Notes: a model not told the origin generated them from the sequence alone. Shown: positions 1 through 9,100, counted from the first letter of the stretch. The stretch is DNA of 64,000 bases from Arthrobacter globiformis (GCF_030817195.1 NZ_JAUSYZ010000001.1:3720001-3784000), one strand, 5' to 3'. Program-made: numbers and translations.

Positions 1-256
1 CAACGATGGCGCCGAGCGGGCGGAACAGGAAGCTGATGCCGATCAGGGCGAAGGAGAGGATCTGCGCCAGGCCCGGGTTGGATTCGTTCAGCGGGGCCAA
101 AAACAGTGGGGACAGCAGCGTTGCCGTCAGCTGGGCAAAGATGAAGAAGTCGTACCACTCGATGGTGGTGCCCACCAGCGTGCCGGCGAGGACTTTGCGT
201 TCCTCGCGCTTGCTGCTCGGTCCTGCCTCTGAATCTACGGGTGAAGTTGCGGTCAT
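1..256 (-). CDS. MHS-family MFS symporter, N-terminal fragment (cut by window edge)
   Basis: Only the first 85 residues are inside the window; the gene continues beyond base 1. After a hydrophilic leader of about 22 residues comes the motif GTTIEWYDFFIF, typical of transmembrane segment 1 of the metabolite:H+ symporter family (shikimate, proline/betaine and aromatic-acid importers of the inner membrane). A second hydrophobic stretch ends in FRPLGAIV, the usual loop motif after segment 2. The ATG at 256 is the only sensible start. It faces the same way as the HpaB-type monooxygenase just upstream (376-1830), so it may import that enzyme's substrate. This link is inferred from position. A TetR-like palindrome lies 61 bp upstream of the start. 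Confidence 0.85.
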   Translation of the reverse strand, partial: MTATSPVDSEAGPSSKREERKVLAGTLVGTTIEWYDFFIFAQLTATLLSPLFLAPLNESNPGLAQILSFALIGISFLFRPLGAIV

Positions 257-316
257 TGAAACTCCGTGGCTGGGGGCAGTGCTACTGCCGGAGGTGGTGA
301 AGGACTGTCCGATTTA

Positions 317-334
317 CTGATCGAACGGTCAGTT
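317..334. promoter_or_regulatory. TetR-type operator-like palindrome upstream of the symporter gene
   Basis: ACTGATCG-aa-CGGTCAGT is an 18-bp inverted repeat with one mismatched pair. It resembles the TGACCGNNCGGTCA-type operators used by many TetR-family repressors. It lies between the monooxygenase stop and the symporter start on the minus strand. No tetR gene is in the window; one may lie beyond the left edge. Confidence 0.45.
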
Positions 335-375
335 AGTGTGAAGGATACTACGAAAATGTGATTTGGCGCACCCTC

Positions 376-1830
376 TCAGTCGGTCCGGTGCAGGAATTCG
401 CGCAGCCGCGCCCTGGCCGGTTCGCGGTCGTAGGTGTTGACGAGTGCCCCGGCCATCCGGACCGGATCCCCGAAGAAGAAGTACTCGTAGAGGGACTGCC
501 GGCCGGAGAAACCCGAGATCGAGGCGTCGAACGCAAGCTTGAACAGCCGGACCCGCTCGGGCCCGGTCAGCGTCTTCCCCTGCAGGTACAGGTCGATGTC
601 CGCCCTGGCATCACTGTTGACGTCCGCTTCGCCGGGCAGGGCCATCAGCCCCGACGCGGAGAACTTCCGGATAATCTGCGGGAAGCGCTGTGCCACCTTC
701 GGATACCAGTTGCGGGCGGCGTTGAGGGTGGTCCACTTGGGCAGCATCATGCCGGCCTCGTTGAGTTCGGCGTCGGCCTCCGATGCGCGGACCAGCGCCT
801 TGCCGATTTCGACGTCAATGATCAGCTCGGCGATGTCCTCCTGGATGTGCTGGAATCCGTCGATGCCGATCGAATCGGCGAGTTCGGAGGCCAGGCCGAG
901 GAAGAACTCGCTCTTGGCGATGGTCCGGGTGACCACCTGGTGGGTCATGAGGGCACCGGCACCGGTCTCGGCGTAGAACGAGTTGCAGAGCTGCGGATTG
1001 CCGAGCATGAAGATGCGGTCGCTGGGAACAAAGACGTCGTCAAAGACGGCCACCCCGTCCATTTCCTCATAGCGGGACGCCAGCGGTTCATCGTGGATGC
1101 TGCCGCCGTTGTACAGCGAGGTCCTGCAAAGGTACCGGAGCCCCGGCGTGTCATTGGGGATGGCGAAGGCAAAGGAATAAGGTGCGTCCTCGGCCGTGCC
1201 GCGCAGCACCGTGGACGGGAAGACCAGCAGTTCGTCCGCGATGGGGGCGATCGTGGCGAGCATGCGCGCACCGCGGACTACGATGCCATCGTCGCGCTCC
1301 TCCACGATGTGGGCCGTGAGCTGTCCGCCCAGCTGTTCCGAGCCGGATACCGACCGGTTCACCTGCGGCGGGATCAGCGTATGGGTTGCCAGCATGTCGT
1401 TTTCGCGGGCCCACTCGTAGTAGTTGCCGATGTTCTCGGCAAACTTGGGATCCGCCTGGGCGAACCACTTCCCGGCCGTGCCCAGGGCGGTGAGTGCGGA
1501 GTTCATGTAGTCACCCGTGCGGCCGAGGAATCCGTTGGTCGCCTCAGCCCACGTGGAGGTCGCCCGGCGCCGGTGCTGCAGGTCCTCGATGGTCCGGGGC
1601 ACCAGGAAGGACGCGTTGACGAGGTCCCCCGTGGTCGGCGAGGCATAGGTCAGCGCCCCCTGGTACCGCGGGTCGTGCTGCATGTCGAACAGCTTCGCGT
1701 ACTGCCGGGCAACGCCGCGGAAGGACGGGTGTTCGGCAACTTTTTCGCTGACCACTTCACCGTCGATCACGATGTGCGGGGTCATCGCGTTGAGTTTGTC
1801 CAGGTACTGCTGACCGGTTCTGATGCCCAT
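376..1830 (-). CDS. hpaB: 4-hydroxyphenylacetate 3-monooxygenase-like oxygenase (HpaB family)
   Basis: This 484-residue protein has the length and the overall sequence of the HpaB/PheA1-type FADH2-dependent hydroxylases, which ortho-hydroxylate phenolic compounds using reduced flavin from a separate reductase. The N-terminus (TGQQYLDKLN) and the acyl-CoA-dehydrogenase-like middle domain are typical. The start at 1830 is preferred over the ATG at 1842 because GGAGG sits 5 nt before it. The flavin reductase gene lies 50 bp upstream and the symporter downstream, giving a compact aromatic-uptake and hydroxylation unit next to a divergent IclR regulator. The family also includes phenol and chlorophenol monooxygenases, so the exact substrate is not determined here. 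Confidence 0.85.
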   Translation of the reverse strand: MGIRTGQQYLDKLNAMTPHIVIDGEVVSEKVAEHPSFRGVARQYAKLFDMQHDPRYQGALTYASPTTGDLVNASFLVPRTIEDLQHRRRATSTWAEATNGFLGRTGDYMNSALTALGTAGKWFAQADPKFAENIGNYYEWARENDMLATHTLIPPQVNRSVSGSEQLGGQLTAHIVEERDDGIVVRGARMLATIAPIADELLVFPSTVLRGTAEDAPYSFAFAIPNDTPGLRYLCRTSLYNGGSIHDEPLASRYEEMDGVAVFDDVFVPSDRIFMLGNPQLCNSFYAETGAGALMTHQVVTRTIAKSEFFLGLASELADSIGIDGFQHIQEDIAELIIDVEIGKALVRASEADAELNEAGMMLPKWTTLNAARNWYPKVAQRFPQIIRKFSASGLMALPGEADVNSDARADIDLYLQGKTLTGPERVRLFKLAFDASISGFSGRQSLYEYFFFGDPVRMAGALVNTYDREPARARLREFLHRTD

Positions 1831-1880
1831 GGCTGCCTCCATTCGTCGTTGAACTGTCCATTGGTGGTGAAAAGTGCCGC

Positions 1881-2414
1881 CTACAGCAGGTCCTCTATCC
1901 CCAGCTGGCTCTCCGGGATGGTGGTGAAGGCGCTGTTGGCGAACGCCAGGGCATCGCCGCTGCGGTGGTCGAAGTCCACCACCTCACCGAGATAAAGGGT
2001 GTGGTCGCCGCCGTCGTAGGCCGCCCAGGGCCGGCACTCGAAATAGGCGAGCACGCCGGAGAGCCGGGGCGCCGTAGCCCCCTCCACCCACCTGGGCTCC
2101 GGGCCCGGACGCCCTGCAAAGTGCACGGCCAGCTGCCGCTGCTCCGCCCCCAGGATGTTGACGGTGAAGGGTCGGCCGGCCAGCTCGTCGTGGGCCTTGG
2201 CGGTGCGGGCGATGCTGGCCAGGACCAGGGGCGGGTCCATGGAGACCGACGTGAAGGAATTGACAGTAATGCCGTGCCGCTTGGTGGCGCCGTCGAACGT
2301 GACGATGGCGACACCGGTGGCGAACCGGCCCAGGCTGCCGCGGAAGCGGTGGGCGCGGGGCACCGAGGTCCTGCCCGGAATACCGGGGCCCGCTGCTGGA
2401 TTGGCCATCTTCAT
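1881..2414 (-). CDS. Flavin reductase (HpaC-like), partner of the monooxygenase
   Basis: The 177-residue protein matches the flavin reductase-like FMN-binding split-barrel family: FRGSLGRFATGVAIVTF near the N-terminus, then TVNSFTSVSMDPPLVLASI, then LAVHFAG. Enzymes of this family use NAD(P)H to reduce free FAD or FMN, which diffuses to the oxygenase. The start at 2414 follows AGAGGATCA, a good ribosome-binding site. The gene is the first of a minus-strand operon with the HpaB-like oxygenase. It is divergent from the IclR regulator, with two palindromes in the shared promoter region. Confidence 0.88.
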   Translation of the reverse strand: MKMANPAAGPGIPGRTSVPRAHRFRGSLGRFATGVAIVTFDGATKRHGITVNSFTSVSMDPPLVLASIARTAKAHDELAGRPFTVNILGAEQRQLAVHFAGRPGPEPRWVEGATAPRLSGVLAYFECRPWAAYDGGDHTLYLGEVVDFDHRSGDALAFANSAFTTIPESQLGIEDLL

Positions 2415-2487
2415 TGATCCTCTGGGTGCGCGATTCCTGTCTCTGGCGCACCGTGCCGCAGTCGCTCTAAACTGTTCCGTAGATGCA

Positions 2488-2523
2488 CTGTTCTATAGTT
2501 GAACAGGCAATTCCTATATGGAA
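2488..2523. promoter_or_regulatory. Candidate IclR-type operators in the divergent promoter region
   Basis: Two palindromes are visible: CTGTTC-7nt-GAACAG (2488-2506) and TTCC-TATAT-GGAA (2511-2523). A further direct copy of ACTGTTC occurs at 2471-2477. They lie between the divergent flavin reductase and IclR genes, where an IclR protein would control both itself and the catabolic operon. Regulator assignment is inferred from position. Confidence 0.45.
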
Positions 2524-2583
2524 CGGTAGCCCAACGTGACGGGCCACACAAGCCCTTGCCGCTACCCGCCCCGCTTATCTGCC

Positions 2584-2589
2584 TAGGAT
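2584..2589 (+). promoter_or_regulatory. -10 element of the iclR-type gene, leaderless start
   Basis: TAGGAT ends exactly 7 nt before the ATG at 2597, so transcription probably begins at the start codon. This decides the start over the earlier in-frame ATG at 2588, which lies inside the -10 box. Confidence 0.5.
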
Positions 2590-2596
2590 GGACAGC

Positions 2597-3331
2597 ATGA
2601 CTCCCAACGCCGGTGCCGCAGCGCAGGTTGCGCCCGCCCAGGCCTCCCCGTCGCAGACCCTCTCCCGGGGCATCCGCGCATTGGAAATCCTCGCCGAAGC
2701 CGACCGCCCGCTGACCATCGCCGAGCTTTCGGAGGCCATGGGCGTCCACCGCTCCGTCGCCTACCGGATTCTGCGGACCCTTGAGGACCATTCCCTGCTG
2801 GTACGCGACGACGCCGGCCGGGTCCAGCCCGGGCCCGGCCTCGCGGTGCTGGCGCGCGGCGTTTCGCGGAACCTGCAGACCGCTGCCCTTCCGGAACTGA
2901 CCCAGCTGGCCAACACACTGAACATGACGGCCTTCGTGGCCGTGTGGGACCACCAGGACTGCGTGACGCTCGTGACGGTTGAACCCCGGCATTCGGCCGC
3001 CACAGTGGTCCAGCATCCGGGGTCCCGCCATCCGATCAGCTCCGGTGCACCCGGCATCGCCATCCAGTCCGCCCTGACGGAGCATGAGTGGAGCCAGCTG
3101 GCCCCCGCGGTGCCCTACCGCCCCGAAGCTGGCGAGGCGCGCAAGCGCGGTTACGCGGCAAGCCACGACGAGGTTATCGCCGGCGTTTCCTCGCTTGCCG
3201 CACCGGTCCGGGTGCCCGGCGGACGCCCCGCGGCGGTCGCCGTCGTCTACATCCGCTCATCGCAGGATCCGTCCGAGGTGGCCGCTGCCCTGACCGCCAG
3301 CGCGGCCCGGATCGAAGGTCAGCTCGCCTGA
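2597..3331 (+). CDS. IclR-family transcriptional regulator
   Basis: The 244-residue protein has the two IclR parts. The N-terminal winged helix-turn-helix spans about residues 20-80 (RGIRALEILAEADRPLTIAE, then MGVHRSVAYRILRTLEDH). The C-terminal part is a GAF-like effector-binding domain, which contains the typical segment GAPGIAIQSALT and the late motif SLAAPVRVPGG. It probably senses an aromatic compound and controls the divergent monooxygenase operon. It has no Shine-Dalgarno sequence and looks leaderless. Its 3' end overlaps the convergent MFS gene by 13 bp. Confidence 0.9.
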   Translation: MTPNAGAAAQVAPAQASPSQTLSRGIRALEILAEADRPLTIAELSEAMGVHRSVAYRILRTLEDHSLLVRDDAGRVQPGPGLAVLARGVSRNLQTAALPELTQLANTLNMTAFVAVWDHQDCVTLVTVEPRHSAATVVQHPGSRHPISSGAPGIAIQSALTEHEWSQLAPAVPYRPEAGEARKRGYAASHDEVIAGVSSLAAPVRVPGGRPAAVAVVYIRSSQDPSEVAAALTASAARIEGQLA

Positions 3332-4674
3332 GCAGACCGCTTCCGGGAACGGACGACGACGGCGGCCGCCGCCCCGAGAGCGGACAGCGCCGCCGCGGCG
3401 GCTGCCGAGACGAGGAAGGCGGCTTGGTGGCCCCCTTCCTGTGCCAGCTGGCCGCCGATGGACGAACCAAGGGCGGTGCCCGCGACGATGCCGCTGGCGA
3501 GCGCCGTCATCACGGTGGCCAGCCGGCCCGCCGGTGCCACGAGCCCGCCGATGGCAAAGACCGTGACCATGACCGGGCCCACCGGCAGGCCCAGTGCGAG
3601 CAGTACCAGCACCATGCCCCAGCCGTCGGTTGGAAGGAACAGCAGGGCCGACAACCCGGCCATGGCCGCCGCCCCGGTCACCCAGCGCGCGGTCACCGGG
3701 AAGCCGGCCGGCCAGTAGGCCACCGAGATCGCGGCCGCGGCCGAGCTGATGCCCATGACGGCGTACAGCACTCCGGCCGCCTCTGATGTTGCGAAGCCGG
3801 CGGCAAACGCACTCAAAGCTGCCTGTGTGGAGCCGAAAAATGTGCCCATGCATACCATGGCCAGGACCGGAAGTGCCACGGGGCCCAAGCCGGCAAGCCG
3901 GCTGCCGGCCCGGGTTTCAGCACTCCCACTGCCCGTACTGCGGGTGCCGGCGGCAGCCCGCCGCGGAACAGACGTGTGGGTACGGTGGACGGCGAAGGCC
4001 GGAACGAACGTGAGCGTGAGCGCGGCGGCCAGGGCAAGCGGCAGCCAAGGTGCAACCAGGCTGGCCAGGACGCCCACGAGGGCCGGACCGAGCACAAAGG
4101 TCAGTTCGTCGGCCGTGCTCTCATAGGACAGCGCAACGTCCAGATCGGTGCTGCCCCCGGTCCGCCGGCCTTCGGCTGTGAGGGCCATCCACCGGACGCG
4201 GGCCAGCGGTCCGACCTGGGGGCAGCTGAGGCCCGCCGCCAAGGCGGCTGCGATGACGCCCCAGGCGGCGCCGACGTCGTGCACCCCGGGAATCAAATAT
4301 GCGGTGGCGATGACGGCCAGCACGGCCACAACATTCAGGACCGCCGAGATCAGCAGCACCGGGCGCTGGCCGAGCCGGTCGGCCAGCCACCCGAGGATCG
4401 GCGCCCCGACGGCCGAGCCGATACCGACGGCGCCGGCAGCGGCTCCGCCGACGGCATACGAGCCGGTGACCGATGTGGCAAGGGTGAGGGTTCCCAGCGT
4501 CAGCATCGCGAGGGACAGGCGGGCAAACAGACCTACGGGCAGGAATCCCCTGCCGGCCAGCGCCGGCAGGCGCGCGAAACGGCCGCCGAACTGCGGGGTG
4601 CGCGCCTTCGTGCTGGCGGCCGGGGCGATGGGACGGGGGTCGGCGGGTGGTTGGGGCGCCGTTGAAGTGCTCAT
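3319..4674 (-). CDS. MFS transporter
   Basis: A 451-residue integral membrane protein with about 12 hydrophobic segments. The loop GWLADRLGQRPVLL after segment 2 is the MFS signature. The N-terminal 50 residues are hydrophilic and rich in Pro and Ala. The substrate cannot be read from sequence. The start is uncertain. The ATG at 4674 has no ribosome-binding site close by. A strong GGGAGGAGGGA lies about 33 nt upstream and instead fits an out-of-frame ATG at 4702. In-frame alternatives are the ATG at 4743 and the GTG at 4755. It converges on the IclR gene and ends inside its last codons. Confidence 0.82.
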   Translation of the reverse strand: MSTSTAPQPPADPRPIAPAASTKARTPQFGGRFARLPALAGRGFLPVGLFARLSLAMLTLGTLTLATSVTGSYAVGGAAAGAVGIGSAVGAPILGWLADRLGQRPVLLISAVLNVVAVLAVIATAYLIPGVHDVGAAWGVIAAALAAGLSCPQVGPLARVRWMALTAEGRRTGGSTDLDVALSYESTADELTFVLGPALVGVLASLVAPWLPLALAAALTLTFVPAFAVHRTHTSVPRRAAAGTRSTGSGSAETRAGSRLAGLGPVALPVLAMVCMGTFFGSTQAALSAFAAGFATSEAAGVLYAVMGISSAAAAISVAYWPAGFPVTARWVTGAAAMAGLSALLFLPTDGWGMVLVLLALGLPVGPVMVTVFAIGGLVAPAGRLATVMTALASGIVAGTALGSSIGGQLAQEGGHQAAFLVSAAAAAALSALGAAAAVVVRSRKRSAQAS

Positions 4675-4795
4675 GTATGCGGGCTCGTTCAGTCGTGCGC
4701 ATCGTCCCTCCTCCCGATGCGCCGAACCCGGTAACAGTCCCATGATAGTGGACACGTGAGGCCGGGCCCCGGAAGTCCTGACGGCGTGCCCGGGT

Positions 4796-7700
4796 TCAGA
4801 CCGTTACGAGTGCATCCACGATATGAACCGTGGAGCCGTTGCGCTGCTTCACCACCTGGAGCTGGCTACCGATGCGCTGCTTCATCTCCCCCACGTGGCT
4901 CACCAGGCCGACCACGCGGCCGCCGTCGCGGAGGCCCTCCAGTGCATCCATGACCTGCTCCAGTGCCTGCTCGTCGAGGCTGCCGAAGCCCTCGTCGACG
5001 AACAGCGTTTCAATGTCAACACCGCCGGCCTCCTGCTGCACCACGTCCGCGAGGCCCAGGGCAAGCGACAGCGAGGCCATGAAGGATTCCCCGCCGGAGA
5101 GCGTCGAGGTGTCGCGGCGGCGGCCGGTCCACTCGTCCACGACTTCCAGGCCCAGCCCGGATTTGGCGTTCCGGGCTGCCCTCGCGTCCGAGTGCTGCAG
5201 TGTGTAGCGGCCGTCGCTCATGGCGACGAGCCTTTCCGATGCGGCAATGGCAACCTGCTCGAGCCGTGCCGCGAGGACGTACGCGTTCAGGCTCATGCGG
5301 TAGCTGTTGTCACCGGAGCCGCGGGCTGCTTCGGCGAGGCCTTTCAGGACGTCAGCGCGTTCCCGGGGCTCCCGGCCGGATTCAGCGAGTTCCTGATACT
5401 CCGCGCGGAGGCGTCCCAGAGTCGTGACGGACTGGCGCGCCATGCCCGCCGCCAATTCGACGTCCTTTGCGGCCCGGGCAGCCTGTTCGGCTTCGGTGCG
5501 CAGCAGGTCCAGGTCTGCTGCGGTAACGGCGGAGCCGCTGTCGTGCTCCATGGCTGCCTGTTCCTTTGCTGCAACAACGAGCTCTTCGCTGGCGAACAGT
5601 TCCTCCAGCCGTATTTCCTCGTCCCGCCCGGCCTTGACAGCCGACTCCAGCCTCGCCGCCTCCGCGCCCGGCAGCAGGGCCTGGCGGGCCTCGGCGGCCG
5701 ATGCAAATCCGGCCTCGGGAAGGGCGCGGTCCAGCTCGCTCCGTGCGTCAGCCAGGCGCTCCGCAGCCTGGTCCAGCTGCGACCGGGCAGCGTCAGCCTG
5801 TTCGAGAATGCTGACAACCTGGCCGACGGCATCGCTGCGGAGACCAAGGCTGGCGTGGCCGGCACGAAGCGCTTCGAGCGACGATTCCAGGGCGGCGGAC
5901 TGCCCTTCGATTTCGGTCAGGGCGGATTCCGTCTGCGCCAACTGTGACAGCATGTCCACGCGCACCTGCTCCGTGGCGTCGATGCGTTCGGCCAGTTCCT
6001 CCTGCCGGCTCCTGCTGGCCGCCAGGTCGGCTACGGCCGCGGCCGCCTCGGCAGCTGCTTCCCGCGCAGCCCGGGCGGCTTCCTCCGCTTCGGCGGGATC
6101 GGTGTCGCCGCCTTGGCTGGCGAGAACCGCTACCAGCTGCCTGGCCTCGGAGAGCTCGGTTTCCAGCGCAGACAGCGCCCTCTCGGCCGCCTCGCTACGC
6201 TCCTTGGCTCGTTCCTCTTTCTCGGCGAGCCCCAGGACGGTGTCCCCGGCGGGAACCGGCTCGGGGTGCTCCGGACTGCCGCAGACGGGACAGGGCGCCC
6301 CGTCTTCCAAGCGGGACGCCAATTCGGCCGCCGCATTGGACAGCCGTTCCTCGCGGACGTCCAGCCATTGCCGGCGCAGTTCCTGGTGGTGTTCCCTGCC
6401 TTTGAGGTGCCGGTCGGTGACGGCGGCGCACCCGGCCGCAGCGATTCCGTAACGCCGAACAACGTCCACCAGCTCGTCGGCGGCTGCCGCCTCCTTGGTG
6501 CGCAGCACGGATTCCCCTGCCAGCTGCTCCAGCGGCTGCAGGGCAGCACGCAGCGCCTCCAAATCGGTGCGGAGGGAAAGCAGCCGGTCGGCGTGGTCAT
6601 CGCCGGCACGGATGAGTTCCTGCCGCCGCAGCGCTAGCCCGGCGGCCCGTGCCTGCAGGCCACCCAGCCTGTCCTCGTCCGCAAGCCGTTCGCCGATCAC
6701 AGCGGCCAACGCCCGCAGACGCGAAAGCTCCGCGGCCACGTCGACGGAGCCGTGTTCCACGACAGCGCCGCGTTCCATGCCGGCCAGCTCGGAACTGCAG
6801 CTCGCTGCCTCCCGCACGCCCGCAGAGGCGAGGTCCATGGCCCCCTCCGCCCGGGCAAACAAGGCCTCGGCGGCAGTCACGGCCTTCAGCTGGCCGCCGA
6901 GGAGCTCGGCCCTCCGGTGCAGGTCAAGCGCTGCCCCCGCGCTGGTCAGTCCTGGGGCGGCGGCTTCTGCGTCTGCCCGCCGGCGCAGGGCGGCAGCAAG
7001 CTTCACGCGCCTCCCTTCCCTGGCCAGCTCCGCCTCGAGCCGCTCCGTGCATCCGCGGCGCTGCGCCTCGCAGGCTTCTGCGTCCCCGGCCAGTGCCGCG
7101 GCGCGCTCCAAGGCTGCAGCCTCCAGCCACGACAGGAGGCCGGGACCGCCGGCAGATTCCGGTGCCGCGTCGGGATCGACTTCGAGCGCCGTGGCCTCCG
7201 CCCTGGCCCTCTCCACCAGCAGGTCGAGCCTGCCCTCAAGATCGGCTACTTCCCGCGTGGCCCCGGCGGCCTGCACCGCAAGTTCCCGCTCCACTGCCTC
7301 GAAACGTTCGGTTCCGAAGAGCTTCTGCAGCAGTTCGAGGCGGTCAGAAGCCTTGGAGCGGAGGAACGCGGCGAAGTCCCCTTGGGGAAGCAGCACCACG
7401 CGGGTGAACTGCTCCCGGTCCATGCCAAGGAGCGCGGTGATTTCCGCCCCGGCTTCGTCGTTCCGGCCGGACTTTTCCACCCATGCGCCTGCCACACGTT
7501 CGCGCAGGAGGGTCTTGGCCTGCTGCGTGGTGAACCCGTTCCGCCCGCGGGCGCTGGGCTTGTCCCAGGCCGGCGTCCGGGAAACCTCAAAACGCCTGCC
7601 CCGGGCCGTAAATTCGCAGGTCACGCGGGGTTCGGCAGCCGGGTCCGCGTGGTCGCTGCGCAGCCGCTTGCCATCCTGCCGCGCGCCGGGAACGGACCCG

Positions 7701-7858
7701 TAGAGGGCATAGCAGATGGCGTCCAGCACGCTGGTCTTGCCGGCGCCGGTGGGGCCATTGAGCAGGAACAGCCCATGGGCGCTCAGCCTGTCAAAATCGA
7801 TTTCCTCGGTTCCGGCAAACGGCCCGAACGCGGAGATTTCCAGACGGTGGATCCTCAC
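4796..7858 (-). CDS. sbcC: SbcC, exonuclease SbcCD ATPase subunit
   Basis: A 1020-residue SMC-like ATPase, which together with SbcD cleaves DNA hairpins and processes double-strand breaks. Walker A (NGPTGAGKT) is at about residues 34-42. Two long coiled-coil arms flank the zinc hook, whose CPVC motif dimerises two molecules. The C-terminal end carries the ABC signature LSGGESFMASLSLALG and Walker B (TLFVDEGFGSLD). The start is the GTG at 7858: the protein then begins RIHRLEISAFGPFAG as in the family, and the GTGA overlaps the sbcD stop codon, indicating translational coupling. Both genes form one operon on the minus strand. Confidence 0.95.
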   Translation of the reverse strand: MRIHRLEISAFGPFAGTEEIDFDRLSAHGLFLLNGPTGAGKTSVLDAICYALYGSVPGARQDGKRLRSDHADPAAEPRVTCEFTARGRRFEVSRTPAWDKPSARGRNGFTTQQAKTLLRERVAGAWVEKSGRNDEAGAEITALLGMDREQFTRVVLLPQGDFAAFLRSKASDRLELLQKLFGTERFEAVERELAVQAAGATREVADLEGRLDLLVERARAEATALEVDPDAAPESAGGPGLLSWLEAAALERAAALAGDAEACEAQRRGCTERLEAELAREGRRVKLAAALRRRADAEAAAPGLTSAGAALDLHRRAELLGGQLKAVTAAEALFARAEGAMDLASAGVREAASCSSELAGMERGAVVEHGSVDVAAELSRLRALAAVIGERLADEDRLGGLQARAAGLALRRQELIRAGDDHADRLLSLRTDLEALRAALQPLEQLAGESVLRTKEAAAADELVDVVRRYGIAAAGCAAVTDRHLKGREHHQELRRQWLDVREERLSNAAAELASRLEDGAPCPVCGSPEHPEPVPAGDTVLGLAEKEERAKERSEAAERALSALETELSEARQLVAVLASQGGDTDPAEAEEAARAAREAAAEAAAAVADLAASRSRQEELAERIDATEQVRVDMLSQLAQTESALTEIEGQSAALESSLEALRAGHASLGLRSDAVGQVVSILEQADAARSQLDQAAERLADARSELDRALPEAGFASAAEARQALLPGAEAARLESAVKAGRDEEIRLEELFASEELVVAAKEQAAMEHDSGSAVTAADLDLLRTEAEQAARAAKDVELAAGMARQSVTTLGRLRAEYQELAESGREPRERADVLKGLAEAARGSGDNSYRMSLNAYVLAARLEQVAIAASERLVAMSDGRYTLQHSDARAARNAKSGLGLEVVDEWTGRRRDTSTLSGGESFMASLSLALGLADVVQQEAGGVDIETLFVDEGFGSLDEQALEQVMDALEGLRDGGRVVGLVSHVGEMKQRIGSQLQVVKQRNGSTVHIVDALVTV

Positions 7859-9045
7859 AGTGATGCCTCCTGCAGACGCACGTTCTCCAAAGCTTCGGCG
7901 AGGGCGGCCTGTTCCGCGGTGTCCGGTTCCCGGCCGCGGACGTGTTCCAGGAATCCGCAGCACACGGCAAGGTCATCCTCTGCCTTCGCCAGCCGGCTGC
8001 TGTAGCTCGCGCCGGAGGCAGCGGGCGCCCCCTCCGGCTCGAAACCGAGGACGAGCGTGTCCGGGAACCTGGCACGGAGCCGGTCCATGGCCTGGGCCGG
8101 CCGCTGGGCGTCCGTCAGGGTCACCTGGCAGTACGCTTGCTCAGCCCAGGCATGCTCCTGTGACTCCAGCAGCCCGTCGAGCGTTCCCCGAAGGACGGCA
8201 AGTTTCCGCGGGGCGTCCCAGAGGACCTCCTCGACGGCGGTGACCCCGGACTCGTCAACGTCTACGAGCCAGCCGCCCTTCTGGTGCTTCGCTTCCGAGA
8301 AGGAGTAGGCCAGCGGCGAGCCCGAGTACCGCACCCGCGTGGACAGGGACTGCCGGCCGTGCAGATGGCCGAGAGCCGTGTAGCTGAAGCCGTCGAACAG
8401 GTCCAGCGGCACGGCCCCCACTCCCCCGATGCTCAGGTCGCGTTCGCTGTCCGAGCTGATGCCCCCGCTGGCGAAGGTGTGTGCCAGCACTACCGAATGG
8501 ACAGTCCTGGCTTCGGCCTGCGCGGCGACGTCGGCCCTGATGCGTTCCGTGGCGGCGCGCGTGACTTCGAAGTGGCTGGCGGTGTCCACCCTAAGCTGCT
8601 CGGCCACGAGCCGGGGTTCGAGCCAGGGGATGCCGTAGATCGCCAGTACCGGGCCATCATCGCCGTGCTGGTCAGTCCTTGCCCCGCCGAGCGGCAGGAT
8701 CACGGGGACGTCCAGCTCCTGGAGGCGGGTGCGGAGATGAACGCCGCCCTTCTCCAGAAGCCGGGAGGCGAAGCCGAGCCGGATGGCGGAGTCGTGGTTT
8801 CCGCTGGTGAGCACCACCTGGGCGCCTGCCCCGGTCAGCCGGACCAGGGCGTCGTCCAGGAGGTTGACGACATCGACGCCGGGCAGGGCCCTGTCGTAAA
8901 CGTCACCGGCGATCAGCACGACGTCGACGGAGAGTTCCCTGACCCGGGCAACCAGCTGGTCGACAAAGGCGCGCTGGGCGTCCAGCATGCCGACGCCGTG
9001 GAAAGACCGGCCCAGATGCCAGTCGGAAGTGTGCAATAACCGCAT
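7855..9045 (-). CDS. sbcD: SbcD, exonuclease SbcCD nuclease subunit
   Basis: A 396-residue calcineurin-like metallophosphoesterase, the Mn-dependent nuclease of the SbcCD (Mre11-Rad50-like) complex. Metal-binding motifs appear in order: HTSDWHLG at the N-terminus, IAGDVYDR, TSGNHDS and LGHLHGRQ. The start at 9045 gives the conserved N-terminus MRLLHTSDWHLG. A TAGCTT hexamer ends 6 nt before it, suggesting a leaderless mRNA. An ATG two codons upstream (9051) is the alternative. The stop codon overlaps the sbcC start by 4 nt. Confidence 0.95.
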   Translation of the reverse strand: MRLLHTSDWHLGRSFHGVGMLDAQRAFVDQLVARVRELSVDVVLIAGDVYDRALPGVDVVNLLDDALVRLTGAGAQVVLTSGNHDSAIRLGFASRLLEKGGVHLRTRLQELDVPVILPLGGARTDQHGDDGPVLAIYGIPWLEPRLVAEQLRVDTASHFEVTRAATERIRADVAAQAEARTVHSVVLAHTFASGGISSDSERDLSIGGVGAVPLDLFDGFSYTALGHLHGRQSLSTRVRYSGSPLAYSFSEAKHQKGGWLVDVDESGVTAVEEVLWDAPRKLAVLRGTLDGLLESQEHAWAEQAYCQVTLTDAQRPAQAMDRLRARFPDTLVLGFEPEGAPAASGASYSSRLAKAEDDLAVCCGFLEHVRGREPDTAEQAALAEALENVRLQEASL

Positions 9046-9100
9046 ATTCATAAGCTAGACGCGGGCACTGACAAAATAGCCGACCCCGCGCTTCGGCGCG

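Noticed and set aside
358..1995. 545-codon open frame on the plus strand opposite the monooxygenase
   Set aside because: It is antisense to a clear HpaB-family gene and its translation has no recognisable family; long antisense frames are common at this GC content.
7716..8243. Plus-strand frame across the sbcC/sbcD junction
   Set aside because: It is antisense to two well-defined genes and has no family match.
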